Below are positions 52,039-61,103 of a stretch of 64,000 bases of DNA, piece by piece. The notes below the pieces were generated by a model, which worked only from the letters and a program-made list of their open reading frames with translations, was not told the origin of the DNA and searched no databases. The stretch's first letter is position 1, and each line of letters begins with the position of its first letter. This DNA is from an uncultured Acetobacteraceae bacterium (GTDB lineage Bacteria; Pseudomonadota; Alphaproteobacteria; Acetobacterales; Acetobacteraceae), in NCBI GenBank assembly GCA_903918315.1, contig CAIXEA010000074.1, positions 22,171-86,170 on the forward strand, written 5' to 3'. Made by a program: the position numbers and the translations under genes.

Positions 52039-52726
52039 GTTTGGAACCTTTGCGAGCCCAGATCAGGAAAATCACCACCAAGGTGGCCGCCAGGCCGTAC
52101 CAGGTGACGACGTAGGCCAGATGGTTGTTGGGGGGACGCGGCAGGTGCCGCGCCGGATCGGGCCAATGCGATGGCGGCGCGTCGCCCAGTACAACCAGCA
52201 CGAATGGCGCGACGTCGGTCAGGCGCAGAGCCGCCCCGATGCGGGCTGGATCCAGGCTGTAGAAATGCCGTTCAGCCAGATTATCGGCCGCGCTGAACCA
52301 GGCGGCGGCCTCGGGCGGCCGCACAAACCCCGTCAAATTGACATCCGTATTCGGCAAATCCAAGGGCCCCGCGGGCATCAACGGCACCCAACCGCGATCG
52401 ACCAGGAGCGGCCGTTGTCCGTCCCGCTCCAAGGGGACGATCAAATGGGCACCCATCTTCGGACCCGCCGGTGTCTCCCTCACCTCCGCCCCATACAGCG
52501 CCGTCAGATCGGCGCGCAGCCGGCCGGTCACCTGCACTTTGGCGAAGGGATCAGGACTGGGCGGCAAAGGCACGGGCGCATTGGCCTCCGCGCGCCCTAC
52601 GCGGGCCAATACATCCTCTTTCCAATGCAGACGCTGCAGTTGCCATGTGCCCAAGGTCAGCAAGACCGCCAGCATGACGAGGGTCGTGACAGTCGGCCAA
52701 ACCATACTGCGCGAATAAGCGATCAT
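52031..52726 (-). CDS. SURF1-family cytochrome oxidase assembly protein
   Basis: This 231-aa inner-membrane protein has one helix near the start (WPTVTTLVMLAVLLTLGTWQLQRL) and one at the end (LAYVVTWYGLAATLVVIFLIW), with a periplasmic loop between. GTWQLQRLHWK near 26, PLLVDRGWVPLMPAGP near 104 and NNHLAYVVTWYGLA near 200 are SURF1 hallmarks. Bacterial SURF1 delivers heme A to oxidase subunit I. It sits in the aa3 oxidase operon after DUF983. Confidence 0.92.
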   Translation of the reverse strand: MIAYSRSMVWPTVTTLVMLAVLLTLGTWQLQRLHWKEDVLARVGRAEANAPVPLPPSPDPFAKVQVTGRLRADLTALYGAEVRETPAGPKMGAHLIVPLERDGQRPLLVDRGWVPLMPAGPLDLPNTDVNLTGFVRPPEAAAWFSAADNLAERHFYSLDPARIGAALRLTDVAPFVLVVLGDAPPSHWPDPARHLPRPPNNHLAYVVTWYGLAATLVVIFLIWARKGSKHA

Positions 52727-52792
52727 ACTTCAGGCTTTTACCCCCGCGACGGGGCCGCTGTCACTCGACCATCTGATCTGCCCGGCCGGGCG

Positions 52793-53152
52793 TCACAGGC
52801 CCATTTCCGAGGACCGATGCCGATATTGCATGGCGATCAGCGCGGATTTCGCGAGGCGCATGGCCCCAATGGCCAGCGGGGCCGTGACGAGTGGCCAGAG
52901 CAGCAGATGCACCCAAAGGGGCGGTTCAAATCGGAATTCGGTCCAGAGCGCCAGGCCGCCCACCACCGCGCCGAGCACGATGACGATCAGGACCGCCCCG
53001 GCATCGCCCGTATCGCCTTCCTTGAGATTCAGACCACAGGACGCACACGTGGCGGCCACCGTGAGCATCCCAACAAATAACTTGCCGCCCCCACATCGTG
53101 GGCAGCGGCAAGTGAAGATAGCCAAGGGAAGGGAAACCGGATTTTCCGCCAC
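52793..53152 (-). CDS. DUF983 membrane protein
   Basis: This 119-aa protein has two CxxC pairs (CRCPRCGGGKLF near 12 and CASCGLNLKEGD near 33), then two membrane helices (AVLIVIVLGAVVGGLALW and LWVHLLLWPLVTAPLAIGAM). DUF983 proteins are typical members of alphaproteobacterial oxidase operons between ctaE and surf1 and are thought to help oxidase assembly, possibly metal handling; no activity is proven. The GTG 53152 start is chosen because the longer frame overlaps the ctaE end; its ribosome-binding site is weak. Confidence 0.82.
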   Translation of the reverse strand: MAENPVSLPLAIFTCRCPRCGGGKLFVGMLTVAATCASCGLNLKEGDTGDAGAVLIVIVLGAVVGGLALWTEFRFEPPLWVHLLLWPLVTAPLAIGAMRLAKSALIAMQYRHRSSEMGL

Positions 53153-53156
53153 TGGG

Positions 53157-54005
53157 TTATTCGACAGCGATCTGTCCCGCGCCGTACCAGTAAATGCAGG
53201 CGAAAAGGAACAGCCACACCACGTCAACGAAGTGCCAGTACCAGGCTGCGGCTTCGAAGCCAAAGTGACGCTCGGGCGTGAACTGGTTATCCTTGGCGCG
53301 GAACCAGCAGACGGCCAGGAAGATGGTGCCGACGATCACATGGAAACCATGGAAGCCCGTCGCCAGGAAGAACACCGAGGAGTAGACGCCGCCGCCATTG
53401 AACTTAAACGGCGCATGCGAATACTCCAGCGCCTGGCAGCAGGTGAACAGCATGCCGAGAATGACCGTGATGCCCAGGCCACGCAGCAGGCCTTTGCGAT
53501 CGCCTTCCAGCAACGCATGGTGCGCCCAGGTCACGGTGGTGCCGGACAGCAGCAGGATCATGGTGTTCAGCAGCGGTAGATGGAACGGGTCGAAGGTGAA
53601 CACGTTCGACGGCGGCCACACCGTCTGGCCGTTCCCCTGGGTTTCCGGGAACAGCAGGAAGTTGAAATAGGACCAGAAGAAGCCGACGAAGAACATCACC
53701 TCCGACGAGATGAAGAGCAGCATGCCGTATCGCAGGCCCAGTTGAACGACCTTGCTATGCAAGCCAGGCGTCCGGCTTTCCTTCACGACGTCACGCCACC
53801 AGCCAAACATCGTCATCAGCACGACGCCGAGGCCGGCGACCAGCACGATGTAATTGCCGAAATGGGAGGCAAGGACGATCCCGAACACCGTCAGGAATCC
53901 ACCCAGCGCCCCGACAATCGGCCACGGGCTCGGGTCGACGAGGTGGTAGGGCTGTTTCAGGCCTGAACCTGTAGGCACCGTGGCGCCGTGCGTGTCGCTG
54001 CTCAT
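53157..54005 (-). CDS. ctaE: Cytochrome c oxidase subunit III
   Basis: This 282-aa inner-membrane subunit has seven helices. KQPYHLVDPSPWPIVGALGGF near 16, FGWWRDVVKESRTPGLHSKVV near 65, GFFWSYFNFLLFPETQGNGQ near 105, GFHGFHVIVGTIFLAVCWFR near 210 and HFGFEAAAWYWHFVDVVWLF near 245 are all subunit III blocks. It stabilises the aa3 oxidase and proton uptake. The ATG 54005 gives MSSDTHGATV; the frame to 54047 is not supported. Confidence 0.95.
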   Translation of the reverse strand: MSSDTHGATVPTGSGLKQPYHLVDPSPWPIVGALGGFLTVFGIVLASHFGNYIVLVAGLGVVLMTMFGWWRDVVKESRTPGLHSKVVQLGLRYGMLLFISSEVMFFVGFFWSYFNFLLFPETQGNGQTVWPPSNVFTFDPFHLPLLNTMILLLSGTTVTWAHHALLEGDRKGLLRGLGITVILGMLFTCCQALEYSHAPFKFNGGGVYSSVFFLATGFHGFHVIVGTIFLAVCWFRAKDNQFTPERHFGFEAAAWYWHFVDVVWLFLFACIYWYGAGQIAVE

Positions 54006-54112
54006 ACCGAATCCATTACAACTCGGCCGGGGAAACCGCCCCGGCACGTCTGGCGCATCATCGCCAATTCCCGCGCGGTTTCAAGGGGCGGGAGCAGAGG
54101 AAAAATAAGAGA

Positions 54113-54721
54113 TCAGTTTGTCGTCGGACCCGATCCCACATGTGGCCCGGCCTTGGCAAGCGCGCCGGACCGCGCCGCATCATCCAAAGCCTTATAAAAC
54201 GTGTACGACAGGGTCACCACCTGCACGTCAGCGGTGCTCGGATCGCTGTTTATCGCGGGATCCACCCAGTAGCTGAGCGGAAATACCATGTCCTGTTCGG
54301 CGTCCAGCGTCTGCTCGTTGAAGCAAAAGCACGCGGTTTTGTGGAAGTATTTGGCGGCCTTTTCGGGGGTCACGTTATACAGCGCCACACCCGTCACCGG
54401 ACGATGCGCGCGATTATGGGCGTGATAGGCTGCCAGCTGATCTTCCCCGAGCGGGATGGTCACCTCCAGCTGATCCGGCGCGAAGGTCCAGGGCAGGCCT
54501 GGATTGGTATCCGCATTAAAGCGCACCCGGATGGTCCGACCAGTCCCCCCCGGCGCGGCGGCAAGCCCGGTTTTGGGCGTTCCCCCATACCCTGTCGCGG
54601 CACAGAACATCTTGTAAAGCGGGATCGCGGCGAAGGAGACACTCACCATACCGAGGACGATCGCGGCGATCGCGACGCCGGTTACACGGTTGGCGCGCCG
54701 GCGTTGCTCGGGCGCGGACAT
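54113..54721 (-). CDS. ctaG: Cytochrome oxidase copper chaperone CtaG/Cox11
   Basis: This 202-aa protein has one N-terminal membrane helix (VTGVAIAAIVLGMVSVSFAAIPLYKMFC) and a periplasmic immunoglobulin-like domain. The copper-binding motif CFCFNEQTLDAEQDMVFPL lies near 132-150, and VTPEKAAKYFHKTACFC precedes it. It inserts CuB into subunit I. Position between the CoxF-like gene and ctaE matches the alphaproteobacterial operon. Confidence 0.94.
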   Translation of the reverse strand: MSAPEQRRRANRVTGVAIAAIVLGMVSVSFAAIPLYKMFCAATGYGGTPKTGLAAAPGGTGRTIRVRFNADTNPGLPWTFAPDQLEVTIPLGEDQLAAYHAHNRAHRPVTGVALYNVTPEKAAKYFHKTACFCFNEQTLDAEQDMVFPLSYWVDPAINSDPSTADVQVVTLSYTFYKALDDAARSGALAKAGPHVGSGPTTN

Positions 54722-54722
54722 C

Positions 54723-54872
54723 TTAGGGTTTCATCATCTTCACGATGGTGATCGCGTAAAACAAGCCAGCCAAGGCCAGCAGCACCCAGATGACCGCCAG
54801 ATTCAACGGCTTGCGGCGACGGCGAAGCTCATCAGCCTCCGTCTCAGTGGGGCGGGGCGGCAGTTCGGGCAT
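54723..54872 (-). CDS. Small single-helix protein of the oxidase operon (CoxF-like)
   Basis: A 49-aa frame lies between ctaB and ctaG: MPELPPRPTETEADELRRR, then a basic KPLNLAVIWVLLALAGLFY helix and a short KMMKP tail. It starts five bases after the ctaB stop and ends one base before the ctaG start, so the spacing supports a real gene. Alphaproteobacterial oxidase operons carry a small CoxF-like membrane protein at this place; sequence conservation is too low for certainty. Likely an assembly or accessory peptide. Confidence 0.75.
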   Translation of the reverse strand: MPELPPRPTETEADELRRRRKPLNLAVIWVLLALAGLFYAITIVKMMKP

Positions 54873-54877
54873 GACGT

Positions 54878-55768
54878 TCAACCTATCAGCCGGTCGACGG
54901 CCAGTGCGGCGAAGAGAACGAAAAGATACAGGATCGAGTATTTGAACGCGGCCCGGGCCGGAGCGTCATTGGTCAGGCTGACCCCGGTCGCATCCTGCTT
55001 ATCCAGGGCCACCCGAACCACGCAGGCCAGGAAGCCCAGGCCAAGCGCCAAGGCGGATATGCCGTAAATAGGACCGGAGAACCCCAGATACCAGGGCACC
55101 AACGTCAGGGGCACCAGCAGCAGGGAGTATAGCACGATCTGCTTGCGGGTTTCCTTGGCCCCGGCGACCACGGGCAGCATCGGCACCCCGGCGCGGCGGT
55201 AGTCGTCATTGGCCCACAGAGCCAGCGACCAGAAATGCGGCGGAGTCCAAATGAACACGATCGCGAACAGGATCAGGGGAATGAGGTCAACTGACCCGGT
55301 GACCGCGGCCCAACCGATGACCGGCGGAAACGCGCCCGCGGCGCCGCCGATGACGATGTTCTGCGGCGTGCGGCGCTTTAGCCACATCGTGTAGACAAAC
55401 ACATAGAAACAGATGGACAGCGCCAGAACGGCGGCGGCGGCGAGGTTAACCGCCACCTCCATCACGATCACGGCGCCGATCGCCAGCGTGATTCCGAACC
55501 CCAAGGCCCCGCCCGCCTCGATTCGCCCCGCTGGGATCGGCCGGTTGCGCGTGCGCCGCATCACCGCGTCGATATCACGATCATACCACATGTTGATCGC
55601 GCCACAGGCGCCAGCGGCGACGGCGATGCAAAGCACGGCGGTAAAGGCAATCACGGGATGGATATGGCCCGGGGCGACCAGCAGACCGATCATGCCGGTG
55701 AAGACCACCAGGGTCATCACCCGAGGCTTGAGCAAAGCGAACCAGTCACGGACCTCTGTAAAATCCAT
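54878..55768 (-). CDS. ctaB: Protoheme IX farnesyltransferase (heme O synthase)
   Basis: This 296-aa UbiA-family membrane enzyme attaches farnesyl to heme b, giving heme O, precursor of heme A for subunit I. LLKPRVMTLVVFTGMIGLL near 12, CGAINMWYDRDIDAVMRRTRNRP near 53 (Asp-rich prenyl site), WLKRRTPQNIVIGGAAGAFPP near 130 and FIWTPPHFWSLALW near 180 identify it. The ATG 55768 starts the family domain. A TTG at 55858, three bases after the ctaD stop, would add 30 residues across a strong hairpin and cannot be excluded. Confidence 0.93.
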   Translation of the reverse strand: MDFTEVRDWFALLKPRVMTLVVFTGMIGLLVAPGHIHPVIAFTAVLCIAVAAGACGAINMWYDRDIDAVMRRTRNRPIPAGRIEAGGALGFGITLAIGAVIVMEVAVNLAAAAVLALSICFYVFVYTMWLKRRTPQNIVIGGAAGAFPPVIGWAAVTGSVDLIPLILFAIVFIWTPPHFWSLALWANDDYRRAGVPMLPVVAGAKETRKQIVLYSLLLVPLTLVPWYLGFSGPIYGISALALGLGFLACVVRVALDKQDATGVSLTNDAPARAAFKYSILYLFVLFAALAVDRLIG

Positions 55769-55799
55769 GGCCAGAGTCTCGGTGTCCTGCCCGTGCGAA

Positions 55800-55825
55800 G
55801 ACAGGGGGGATTTCTCCCCCCTGTC
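55800..55825 (-). other. Strong GNRA-loop hairpin between ctaD and ctaB
   Basis: An 11-bp perfect stem (GACAGGGGGGA arm, read on the minus strand) closed by a GAAA tetraloop lies 32 bases upstream of the ctaB ATG and 38 bases after the ctaD stop. There is no T run. It could set relative ctaD/ctaB message stability or attenuate read-through; if ctaB starts at TTG 55858, it is within coding sequence. Confidence 0.6.
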
Positions 55826-55862
55826 GGTGCCGTGCGTCTCTGCGGATAGATCGCTCAAGGGT

Positions 55863-57494
55863 TCAATGAATCCGCGGCAGTTCCGTATAGGTGTGGAACG
55901 CCGGCGGGGACGTCTGGGTCCATTCCAGCGTTGTCGCACCTTCACCCCAGTAGTTATCGGCGACAGGGGCCTTGGAGGTGAATGTCCTGAAGCAGACATA
56001 CAGGAACACCAGGACCGACACGCCGGAGATATAGGCGCCGACGGAGGACACGTAGTTCCAGCCCGCAAAAGCATCCGGATAGTCGGGATAGCGGCGCGGC
56101 ATGCCGGACAGGCCGAGGAAGTGCTGCGGGAAGAACGTCAGGTTCACGCCCAGAAAGAACAGCCAGAAGTGAACCTTGCCCCAGAATTCCGGATACTGGC
56201 GGCCCGACATCTTGCCGATCCAGTAGTAGAAACCGCAGAAGATCGAGAACACCGCGCCCAACGAGAGCACGTAGTGGAAGTGCGCGATCACATAGTAGGT
56301 GTTGTGGATCGCCTCATCGATGCCGGCATTGGCGCAGACCACGCCGGTCACACCACCGATGGTGAACACGAACAGGAAGCCCACGGCCCAGAGCATCGGC
56401 GTCTTGAAGTCGATCGAGCCGCCCCACATCGTCGCGATCCAGGAGAAGATCTTGATGCCCGTCGGGACAGCGATGACCATCGTCGCGCCCATGAAGTAGG
56501 CGCGGGTGTCGATGTCGATGCCCGACAGATACATGTGATGCGCCCACACGACGAAGCCGACGACGCCAATGCCGACCATGGCATAGACCATGCCGAGATA
56601 GCCGAAGATGGGCTTCTTGCTGAAGGTGGAGATCACGTGGCTGATGATGCCGAAGCCCGGCAGGATCATGATGTAGACTTCGGGATGGCCGAAGAACCAG
56701 AACAGATGCTGGAACAGCACCGGATCGCCGCCACCGGCCGGATCGAAGAAGGCGGTGCCGAAATTGCGGTCACAAATCAGCATGGTGATCGCGCCAGCCA
56801 GCACCGGCACCGAGAGCACCAGGAGCCATGCCGTCACCAGCGAAGCCCAGATGAACAGCGGCAGCTTGTGCATGGTCATGCCAGGCGCGCGCATGTTGAA
56901 GATGGTGGTGATGAAGTTCATCGCCCCCAGCAGCGAGCTGACACCGGCCAGATGCAACGCGAAGAGCGTGCAATCCATACCCATGCCGGATTCGTAGGTC
57001 GCGTTGGACAAGGGCGGATACAGCGTCCAGCCAGAGCCGGATTCGCCCATCACCAGGCCGATGCAGATCAGCACGAACGCGGGCGGCAGCAGCCAGAAGC
57101 TGATGTTGTTCAACCGCGGGAACGCCATGTCGGGCGCGCCGATCATCAGCGGGATGAACCAGTTGCCGAAGCCGCCGATCAGCGCGGGCATGACCGAGAA
57201 GAAGATCATCAGCAACCCGTGGGTGGTGATGATGGTGTTCCACTGCTGCCCGGACTCAACGATATGGTTGTTCGGAAATTGCAGCTGGGCCCGCATGATC
57301 TCGGACAGCGCGCCACCCACGATGCCGCCGACGACGGCGAAGATCAGGTAGAGCGTCCCGATATCCTTGTGGTTGGTGCTGAAGAACCAGCGCGCCACGA
57401 AGCTGGGCTTGTGGTCATGGTGGTCATGACCGTGATCGTCGTGACCGTGGGCATGATGATCGTCATGCGCATGATCGTGAGTGGTTGACGCCAT
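55863..57494 (-). CDS. ctaD: Cytochrome c oxidase subunit I
   Basis: This 543-aa, 12-helix catalytic subunit carries heme a, heme a3 and Cu[22 protein letters not shown] near 92 (heme a His), [20 protein letters not shown] near 268 (CuB His-Tyr), [16 protein letters not shown] near 312 (CuB His pair) and [18 protein letters not shown] near 400 (heme ligands) are present. The N-terminus is unusual: 12 histidines in residues 6-28, mixed with Asp and Gly. The enzyme reduces oxygen and pumps protons. Start 57494 has AAGGAGA upstream. Confidence 0.97.
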   Translation of the reverse strand: MASTTHDHAHDDHHAHGHDDHGHDHHDHKPSFVARWFFSTNHKDIGTLYLIFAVVGGIVGGALSEIMRAQLQFPNNHIVESGQQWNTIITTHGLLMIFFSVMPALIGGFGNWFIPLMIGAPDMAFPRLNNISFWLLPPAFVLICIGLVMGESGSGWTLYPPLSNATYESGMGMDCTLFALHLAGVSSLLGAMNFITTIFNMRAPGMTMHKLPLFIWASLVTAWLLVLSVPVLAGAITMLICDRNFGTAFFDPAGGGDPVLFQHLFWFFGHPEVYIMILPGFGIISHVISTFSKKPIFGYLGMVYAMVGIGVVGFVVWAHHMYLSGIDIDTRAYFMGATMVIAVPTGIKIFSWIATMWGGSIDFKTPMLWAVGFLFVFTIGGVTGVVCANAGIDEAIHNTYYVIAHFHYVLSLGAVFSIFCGFYYWIGKMSGRQYPEFWGKVHFWLFFLGVNLTFFPQHFLGLSGMPRRYPDYPDAFAGWNYVSSVGAYISGVSVLVFLYVCFRTFTSKAPVADNYWGEGATTLEWTQTSPPAFHTYTELPRIH

Positions 57495-57524
57495 CGTCTG
57501 TCTCCTTCGCGCGCGACCGTCAGG

Positions 57525-58382
57525 TCAGCGCTGAATCTCATGAGCCGTCGCGTCTGCCGCCGCCATCAGGCGAGGCTGACCCGCATCGGCGGATTTCTTG
57601 GTCTGCTCGGCCCAGGCCTTAAACTCCTGCTCCGACACCGCGTGCACCGCGATCGGCATCCGGCTGTGTTCGGAGCCGCAAATCTGATTGCACTGCCCAT
57701 AATAGACGCCGGGCTTGTCGACCGAGAACCAGGTTTCGATGGTGCGGCCGGGGATCGCGTAGCGCTGCACACCGAGCGAGGGGATGAAGAAGCTGTGGAT
57801 CACTTCCGGGCTGCTGGTCAGGATGCGGATGTTCTTGCCAACCGGCACGACCATCTGGTTATCGACGTCGAGCAGGCGGAGTTGGCCTTTCTTGAGGTCC
57901 TCGTCATGCACATAGCGGCTTTCGATCGAGAAATTGCCCTGATCGGGGTAGCCATATTCCCAATACCACTGATGCGCGACGACCTTGATCGTCAGGTCCG
58001 GGTTCGGCGTGCGATCCTGGTAGTAGATCAGGCGGAACGACGGGATCGCCATGACGACCAGCAGCAGCACTGGAATCGTCGTCCAGGCGATTTCGAGCCC
58101 CGTATGGTGGCTGGTCTTGCTCGGGACCGGGTTGGCCTTGGCATTGAACTTCACGATGACCACCGCCAGCAGCACGGCGACGAAGATCGTCGTGAGGGTG
58201 ATGATCACCAGCACCAGGTCATGCAGGTCGATAATCCGGCGTTTGATCTCATTGCCAGCCGGCTGCATGCCCATTTCCCAGGCCTTTGGCGCCTGTGCAT
58301 AGACCGCACCCCAGCCGGGCACCGCGAGCGGCGCCATCAAAATTAGTGTCAGCGCGGCAAAAAGCCGTCGAAAAAGCTGCAT
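57525..58382 (-). CDS. ctaC: Cytochrome c oxidase subunit II
   Basis: This 285-aa subunit has a cleavable leader (MQLFRRLFAALTLILMAPLAVP...VYAQAPK), two helices and a periplasmic cupredoxin domain. The CuA site is GQCNQICGSEHSRMP near 240 with both Cys, His and Met. VVAHQWYWEYGYPDQGN near 155 is the aromatic electron-entry patch. It takes electrons from cytochrome c. Start 58382 is preferred over upstream frames because it opens the signal peptide. First gene of the oxidase operon; the promoter lies within 58383-58562. Confidence 0.96.
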   Translation of the reverse strand: MQLFRRLFAALTLILMAPLAVPGWGAVYAQAPKAWEMGMQPAGNEIKRRIIDLHDLVLVIITLTTIFVAVLLAVVIVKFNAKANPVPSKTSHHTGLEIAWTTIPVLLLVVMAIPSFRLIYYQDRTPNPDLTIKVVAHQWYWEYGYPDQGNFSIESRYVHDEDLKKGQLRLLDVDNQMVVPVGKNIRILTSSPEVIHSFFIPSLGVQRYAIPGRTIETWFSVDKPGVYYGQCNQICGSEHSRMPIAVHAVSEQEFKAWAEQTKKSADAGQPRLMAAADATAHEIQR

Positions 58383-58562
58383 CAGCCGACCCACCCTATT
58401 CCGTATCCTGACCCCAAGCGGTGTCGCACCGCCGGTCAGGCTCATGTGAGCGGCGTACCGGACCACCGCCGCAAGATCAAGATGCCAGCGAAGCCGATGA
58501 CGAGATATCGACAATTTTCCGTCGCCGCGGCGTCCGCAACACGCCGAACCATCCGTCCGATG

Positions 58563-59243
58563 TCAGTTTGGCACACATGCCAATGTAAAAATGCCAAAGG
58601 GCGGCGCCGGTTCAAGCGTGACCTTGGCCAAATCTTCCGGCACGAAGAGCGCTTCGACTGCGAAATCCGGATGCCAGCCCAGCGCCCGGGACGCGGGTGC
58701 CATCGCCCGTTCGACCCACCAGCGCGGACCACCGGGGGCTGCGAAGTGGTTCACGAACAGAATAGTGCCGCCGGGTTTGACCACCCGCCGCATCTCGGCC
58801 AGCAGTTGACGCGGATTGGGCACGACGGAGGCGACGAACATCGCGACCGCGGTGTCGAAGGTCCCATCCGGGAAATCGGTGGCTTCCGCATCCAGCTCGC
58901 GCAGCGCCTGCACGGTGTGAATTTGATCGCGTGCGACTCTGCGGCGCGCCTGGGCGAGCATCTCAACCGACAGATCGATCCCAGTGATGCGCTTGTCTGA
59001 ATCGTATAACGGCAGTGCCAGACCCGTGCCGACACCGACCTCCAGCACCATCCGTCCTGGCAGGCTGTTCACCCGGGCAACCGCGCGGCGGCGGGCCGCG
59101 GCTGATACCGCCCCAAAGAGGCCATCATATACGCCCGCCCACCGGCGGTAGGCGTCCCTGATCGACGCGGCGTCCAGGGACGCAAGCGGCGCCACACTGG
59201 GACCAGCCCGACGGTCGGAGGCTTCGTTCAAACTGTGTGTCAT
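58563..59243 (-). CDS. Class I SAM-dependent methyltransferase, PmtA-like
   Basis: This 226-aa cytoplasmic methyltransferase has motif I VLEVGVGTGLALPLYD near 68, RITGIDLSVEMLAQARRRV near 86, FPDGTFDTAVAMFVASVVPNP near 125 and RRVVKPGGTILFVNHFAAPGG near 152. Opening YRRWAGVYDGLFG and the overall pattern resemble Rhodobacter-type phosphatidylethanolamine N-methyltransferase (PmtA), which makes phosphatidylcholine. Other methyltransferases (UbiE-like) share these motifs, so the PmtA reading is moderate. Single gene, upstream of ctaC by 180 bases. Confidence 0.78.
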   Translation of the reverse strand: MTHSLNEASDRRAGPSVAPLASLDAASIRDAYRRWAGVYDGLFGAVSAAARRRAVARVNSLPGRMVLEVGVGTGLALPLYDSDKRITGIDLSVEMLAQARRRVARDQIHTVQALRELDAEATDFPDGTFDTAVAMFVASVVPNPRQLLAEMRRVVKPGGTILFVNHFAAPGGPRWWVERAMAPASRALGWHPDFAVEALFVPEDLAKVTLEPAPPFGIFTLACVPN

Positions 59244-59360
59244 GCGGGTGTCATTGGCTCCGTCTCTGCGTAAAGGAGCCAGCCGCGCGGCGCAAGGCCA
59301 GGTGACGCGCGTGATCCCTTGAAAGTAACCCTACCAGGCGCGTCGACCGCGCGAGGGCCG

Positions 59361-59570
59361 TCAGCCGGAGGCGGCCAGGTTGACGGCGGCCGCGCGGCCG
59401 TTGGCCTGTTGCTCAATCTCGAAGTTGATGGTCTGGCCCTCATTCAACGTTCGCAGTCCGGCCTTTTGGACCGCGCTGATATGGACGAAAATGTCCTTGC
59501 CGCCGGTATCCGGGGCCACAAATCCATAGCCTTTGGTGGGATTGAACCATTTCACGGTGCCTTGTGGCAT
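59361..59570 (-). CDS. Cold-shock domain protein (CspA family)
   Basis: This 69-aa cold-shock protein contains GTVKWFNPTKGYGFVAPD (RNP1 KGYGFV) and GGKDIFVHISAVQKAG (RNP2 IFVHIS), both RNA-binding surfaces. It binds single-stranded nucleic acids and acts as an RNA chaperone. The start at 59570 opens the domain; the frame to 59633 adds basic non-family residues. The large upstream gap may hold the long untranslated leader usual for this family. Confidence 0.93.
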   Translation of the reverse strand: MPQGTVKWFNPTKGYGFVAPDTGGKDIFVHISAVQKAGLRTLNEGQTINFEIEQQANGRAAAVNLAASG

Positions 59571-59876
59571 CTGCGTGCGCCTTTCCGTCCGCGGCGGCCC
59601 AGGTCGCTTGGCCTGAACAACACCCTGTTGCACAGGGGCGCAGGGGTATGTTCCGCTCCGCCCTCCCTATTCGGCTGACGCCCCGGGGATCGTTTTCTGG
59701 CGCCCCAGGTAACTCAACCGGTTTGACGATACGCGCTCAGAAGATTGATCGCAACGACCTTCGACACGCCCATACTATCGGTTGGCAGTCGCGGCCCGCC
59801 AGGACTATACGTCCACGGATTGGGCGGGTGAGCGGTCGGCGCGAGACGGCACGGGCACGCCCAAAATGGAGGTTTT
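59571..59876. promoter_or_regulatory. Non-coding gap between csp and tatA with a candidate tatA promoter
   Basis: These 306 bases hold no convincing gene. On the plus strand, TTGGCA (59782-59787) and TATACG (59806-59811), 18 bases apart, form a plausible promoter about 65 bases before tatA. The minus-strand half probably carries the csp promoter and leader; I see no clear consensus there. Confidence 0.35.
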
Positions 59877-60125
59877 ATGGGTAGTTTCAGCATCTGGCAC
59901 TGGATGGTGGTGCTGCTGGTCGTCCTGCTGCTGTTCGGCGGCGGCAAGGTGAGCAGCCTGATGGGCGACTTCGCGAAGGGCATCAAATCCTTCAAAAAGA
60001 ACATGGCCGAGGACGCCGACGAGTCCATGGAAGCCAGCGCCGACAAGCCGGGTGGCACGATCGCCGGGCCGAAAGCCGATGCGAAAGCCCCCGCCACAGC
60101 CCGGGATCATACCGCGGCAGGCTGA
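59877..60125 (+). CDS. tatA: Twin-arginine translocase subunit TatA
   Basis: This 82-aa protein has one N-terminal helix ([20 protein letters not shown]), then the amphipathic [20 protein letters not shown] helix and a charged tail, exactly the TatA plan. TatA oligomers form the pore through which folded, cofactor-loaded proteins cross the inner membrane. No tatB or tatC is adjacent, and the next gene is an unrelated amidase 24 bases downstream. TatE-like second copies look the same, so this may not be the main TatA. Confidence 0.9.
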   Translation: MGSFSIWHWMVVLLVVLLLFGGGKVSSLMGDFAKGIKSFKKNMAEDADESMEASADKPGGTIAGPKADAKAPATARDHTAAG

Positions 60126-60149
60126 ATAGCAACCGACCGGAGCTGACCG

Positions 60150-61103
60150 ATGGCCACTCACCGCATTCAATCAACGCCGGACACGGTTCGGTGGGGCACC
60201 TTCAGCGCCGCCTATCCGCCACTGGTCACGGTCAATTCCGGTGACACCGTCATCCTGGAATGCGTCTCCGGCGGTCCGGAGGTGATGCCACCAGCGGCCC
60301 TTGGCCTGACGATTCCACCGGCCCTCGCCGCCATTCACGCGGCGCAAATCCCGCGGGCGCCTGGCCATCTGATCACCGGGCCGGTCGCGGTCGCCGGCGC
60401 GATGCCAGGCGACATGCTCGAAGTCCGCATCGATGCGATCGAACTCGGCGCCGATTGGGGTTATTGCGGCTTCCGCCCGCTCGCCGGCACCCTGCCGGAG
60501 GATTTCAAGGAGGCCTATCTCAGCCATATCCCCGTCGATCGGGCCCGCGGCGTCTGCCGCCTGCCCTGGGGCACCGAGCTGACACTGGCGCCCTTCTTCG
60601 GTGTGATGGGCGTCGCCCCGCCGCCGAGCTACGGCACCATTTCCACCATCCAGCCGCGGGAACATGGCGGCAATCTCGACAACAAAGAGCTGACAGCCGG
60701 CACCACCCTGTTCCTGCCGGTCTGGGCCGAAGGCGCCCTGTTCTCGGCCGGCGACGGCCACGGCGTCCAGGGCGATGGCGAGGTCTGCATCAACGCGCTT
60801 GAAATCTGCCTCACCGGCACCTTCACGCTGACCCTGCACAAGGCCCCGGGGCGGGAGCCATTGCTCCGGCACCCCCGGGCGGAAACCGCGACGCACTTCA
60901 TCAGCATGGGCATGCATGAGGATCTCGATCAGGCGATGAAGCAGGCGTTGCGCGAGATGATCGCATTCATCGTCGCACGCACCAATCTGTCGCGCGAGCA
61001 GGCCTATCAGTTCTGCTCACTGGCCGTGGATTTCCATGTCACGCAAACAGTGAACGGCGAAAAAGGCGTTCATGGCCTGCTCAAGAAGGGCTTGCTGTTC
61101 TAG
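60150..61103 (+). CDS. Acetamidase/formamidase family protein
   Basis: This 317-aa FmdA/AmdA-family protein contains PPALAAIHAAQIPRAPGHLITGPVAVAGA near 50, FFGVMGVAPPPSYGTIST near 150, HGGNLDNKELTAGTTLFLPV near 173 (the HxGN-D metal/active block) and SAGDGHGVQGDGEVCINALE near 198. Members release ammonia from acetamide or formamide. The EVCINALE stretch is the usual catalytic Glu region. Start ATG 60150 with GGAGCTGACC upstream. Physiological amide unknown. Confidence 0.87.
   Translation: MATHRIQSTPDTVRWGTFSAAYPPLVTVNSGDTVILECVSGGPEVMPPAALGLTIPPALAAIHAAQIPRAPGHLITGPVAVAGAMPGDMLEVRIDAIELGADWGYCGFRPLAGTLPEDFKEAYLSHIPVDRARGVCRLPWGTELTLAPFFGVMGVAPPPSYGTISTIQPREHGGNLDNKELTAGTTLFLPVWAEGALFSAGDGHGVQGDGEVCINALEICLTGTFTLTLHKAPGREPLLRHPRAETATHFISMGMHEDLDQAMKQALREMIAFIVARTNLSREQAYQFCSLAVDFHVTQTVNGEKGVHGLLKKGLLF

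Noticed and set aside
55413..57488. 691-codon plus-strand frame opposite ctaD and ctaB
   Set aside because: It mirrors the subunit I gene and is highly charged and His/Asp-rich only because of complementary codons.
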